Shown here: positions 5,662 to 6,434 of the stretch, one piece after another
Position numbering within the stretch: position 1 is the first letter of the stretch
How the letters are laid out: the number at the start of each line of letters is the position of its first letter
Source of the DNA: an uncultured Clostridia bacterium
Lineage (GTDB): Bacteria > Bacillota > Clostridia > Oscillospirales > Acutalibacteraceae
Assembly (NCBI GenBank): GCA_946405475.1
Contig: CAMJHI010000141.1
Span: 1-6,434, forward strand
Reading direction: 5' to 3'
Length of the DNA stretch: 6,434 bases
Notes under the pieces: generated by a model
The model's database searches: none
What the model saw: the letters and a program-made list of their open reading frames with translations, nothing else
What the model was told of the DNA's origin: nothing
Made by a program: the position numbers and the translations under genes

Positions 5662-5676
5662 GCTGCCAAAGCAGCA
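5661..5676 (-). promoter_or_regulatory. Small hairpin between binding site and start of the M50 gene
   Basis: On the minus strand TGCTGC and GCAGCA form a 6-bp stem with a TTTG loop, lying between AAAGGA (5681-5686) and the first ATG (5659-5661). Folding would shorten a linear 19-nt spacing to about 4-5 nt, which could rescue the upstream start. If Met5 is the real start, the hairpin may be incidental. Confidence 0.35.
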
Positions 5677-5687
5677 GCGTTCCTTTC

Positions 5688-6236
5688 TTAAAATTGATCC
5701 GTCGCCGCATACCGCGACGCGGGGCTTTTCAGCAGAACCTCGCGGCCGACCTGCAAAACATTGTCGCTCAAGACGGCAAAAACGATCTTCAGAGTCGTGT
5801 CCGGATGCCGATCCAGAAACGCGGCGCAGGCATCCAGCGCCGTGACCCAGGCCTCCCGCAGCGGGTAGCCGTAGATCCCGGAGGAAATCAGCGGAAAGCC
5901 GATAGAACGGCAGTGATTGGCAAAAGCCAATTCCAGCGAATGATCATAAGCCTGAAAGAGCTTTTCCATTTCGCCGTTTCCGCCGCCGTTCCAAATGGGG
6001 CCGACGGCGTGGATGACGAATTTTGCTTTCAACTGAAAGCCCGGGGTGATAACGGCGGAGCCGGTAGCGCAATGGCCGATCGCCGTGCAGGCTTTCAGCA
6101 GATCACCGTAACCGGCCGCTGAAAAGATCGCCCCGCACACGCCGCCGCCCGGCATCAGCCCGCTGTTCGCGGCATTTACGATCGCGTCGGTTTCAAGATT
6201 CGTGATGCTGATTTTTTGAATGGTAATGCTTTGCAT
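5688..6236 (-). CDS. Macrodomain protein (ADP-ribose-binding, possible deacylase or hydrolase)
   Basis: Macrodomains bind ADP-ribose and related ligands; many remove ADP-ribose from proteins or split O-acetyl-ADP-ribose. The 182-residue protein is essentially one domain: DAIVNAANS (17-25), the ligand loop PGGGVCGAIFSAAG (29-42), CATGSAVITPGF (56-67), IHAVGPIW (75-82) and FPLISSGIYGYP (114-125). N24, often catalytic, is present. The aspartate usually found in GGGVDGAI is Cys (C34), and the GDIT aspartate that contacts adenine is Ser10 by eye alignment. The start is the ATG at 6234-6236, one nucleotide after the prmC stop and 7 nt after an AAAAGGG site; a longer open frame exists, but its extra N-terminus is prmC read in another frame. 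It is probably coupled to prmC. Whether it is an enzyme or only a ligand binder is open. Confidence 0.92.
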   Translation of the reverse strand: MQSITIQKISITNLETDAIVNAANSGLMPGGGVCGAIFSAAGYGDLLKACTAIGHCATGSAVITPGFQLKAKFVIHAVGPIWNGGGNGEMEKLFQAYDHSLELAFANHCRSIGFPLISSGIYGYPLREAWVTALDACAAFLDRHPDTTLKIVFAVLSDNVLQVGREVLLKSPASRYAATDQF

Positions 6237-6237
6237 G

Positions 6238-6432
6238 TCAGCACCCTTTTCTTTCCTTCGCCAAAACCATGCGATCCAAACCGCTGTAATCCCGGAAAAC
6301 CTCGACCTTTCTGAAAAAGCGGTCGAAAATCTCGGCAACAGCGCGTCCCTGATCTTCACCGATCTCAACGGCGATCGCTCCGTTTTCATTCAGCAACGGC
6401 GCGTAGCGCTCGGCGATTTCGCGGTAAAACGT
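6238..6432 (-). CDS. prmC: Peptide chain release factor glutamine N5-methyltransferase, C-terminal part (cut by right edge)
   Basis: The last 64 codons of a gene running off the right edge. The fragment reads FYREIAERYAPLLNENG, then AVEIGEDQGRAVAEIF and VFRDYSGLDRMVLA, and ends at TGA. This is the C-terminal end of PrmC/HemK, where FYR-x-I-A, EIG-x-x-Q and the D-x-x-G-x-D-R-x-V pattern are conserved. PrmC uses S-adenosylmethionine to methylate the glutamine of the GGQ motif in release factors RF1 and RF2, improving termination. The catalytic NPPY motif lies beyond the edge and cannot be checked. The gene usually follows prfA, so prfA is expected just outside. The stop is separated from the macrodomain start by one nucleotide. 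Confidence 0.9.
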   Translation of the reverse strand, partial: TFYREIAERYAPLLNENGAIAVEIGEDQGRAVAEIFDRFFRKVEVFRDYSGLDRMVLAKERKGC

Positions 6433-6434
6433 CA

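Noticed and set aside
6237..6389. N-terminal extension of the macrodomain frame by 51 codons
   Set aside because: The extra residues are the prmC coding sequence read in another frame; a binding site and the domain start both favour the ATG at 6234-6236.
1..6434. Hidden defence system, mobile element or CRISPR
   Set aside because: All sequence is accounted for by tightly packed housekeeping-type genes; no direct repeats, transposase or integrase signatures were seen on either strand.

Overview
This window looks like an ordinary chromosomal stretch from a moderately GC-rich low-GC-phylum bacterium, most likely a Clostridia member near Ruminococcaceae/Oscillospiraceae. The reasons are the gene set (scpA-scpB, a DUF2953 protein, GerW/YtfJ, a DacF-type carboxypeptidase, RluB), the AAGGAGG-type ribosome binding sites, and two TTG starts. 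Lineage is inferred from gene content and order; no marker gene gives a species. I see no tRNA, rRNA, CRISPR array, insertion sequence or phage gene.

Every supported gene is on the minus strand, so transcription runs from the right edge to the left. In that order: the C-terminal end of prmC (release-factor methyltransferase, cut by the right edge); a macrodomain protein; an M50 (site-2) membrane metalloprotease; scpA and scpB, the non-SMC subunits of the SMC chromosome-condensing complex; a DUF2953 membrane-anchored protein; the sporulation protein GerW/YtfJ; a secreted D-alanyl-D-alanine carboxypeptidase; rluB (23S rRNA pseudouridine synthase); and a small protein resembling part of a GNAT acetyltransferase. 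Gaps run from overlaps of 8, 4 and 1 nt up to 60 nt, and no convincing internal promoter was seen, so this is probably one long operon. After it, a weak terminator-like hairpin is followed by a good sigma-A-type promoter and the first seven codons of a YicC/YloC-family gene, which starts a new unit at the left edge.

The shared themes are chromosome organisation (ScpAB), cell-wall and spore functions (DacF, GerW, DUF2953, M50 protease) and translation (PrmC, RluB). This kind of grouping is familiar in Firmicutes, so the region is mostly housekeeping. The points worth a second look are local: a macrodomain that appears to lack two usual aspartates, hairpins that bury or bridge ribosome binding sites at three gene junctions, the absence of spmA/spmB between dacF and rluB, a degenerate-looking GNAT-like protein, an insert in the M50 protease, and a Lys/Glu/Pro tract in the DUF2953 protein. 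I found no convincing new biological system.
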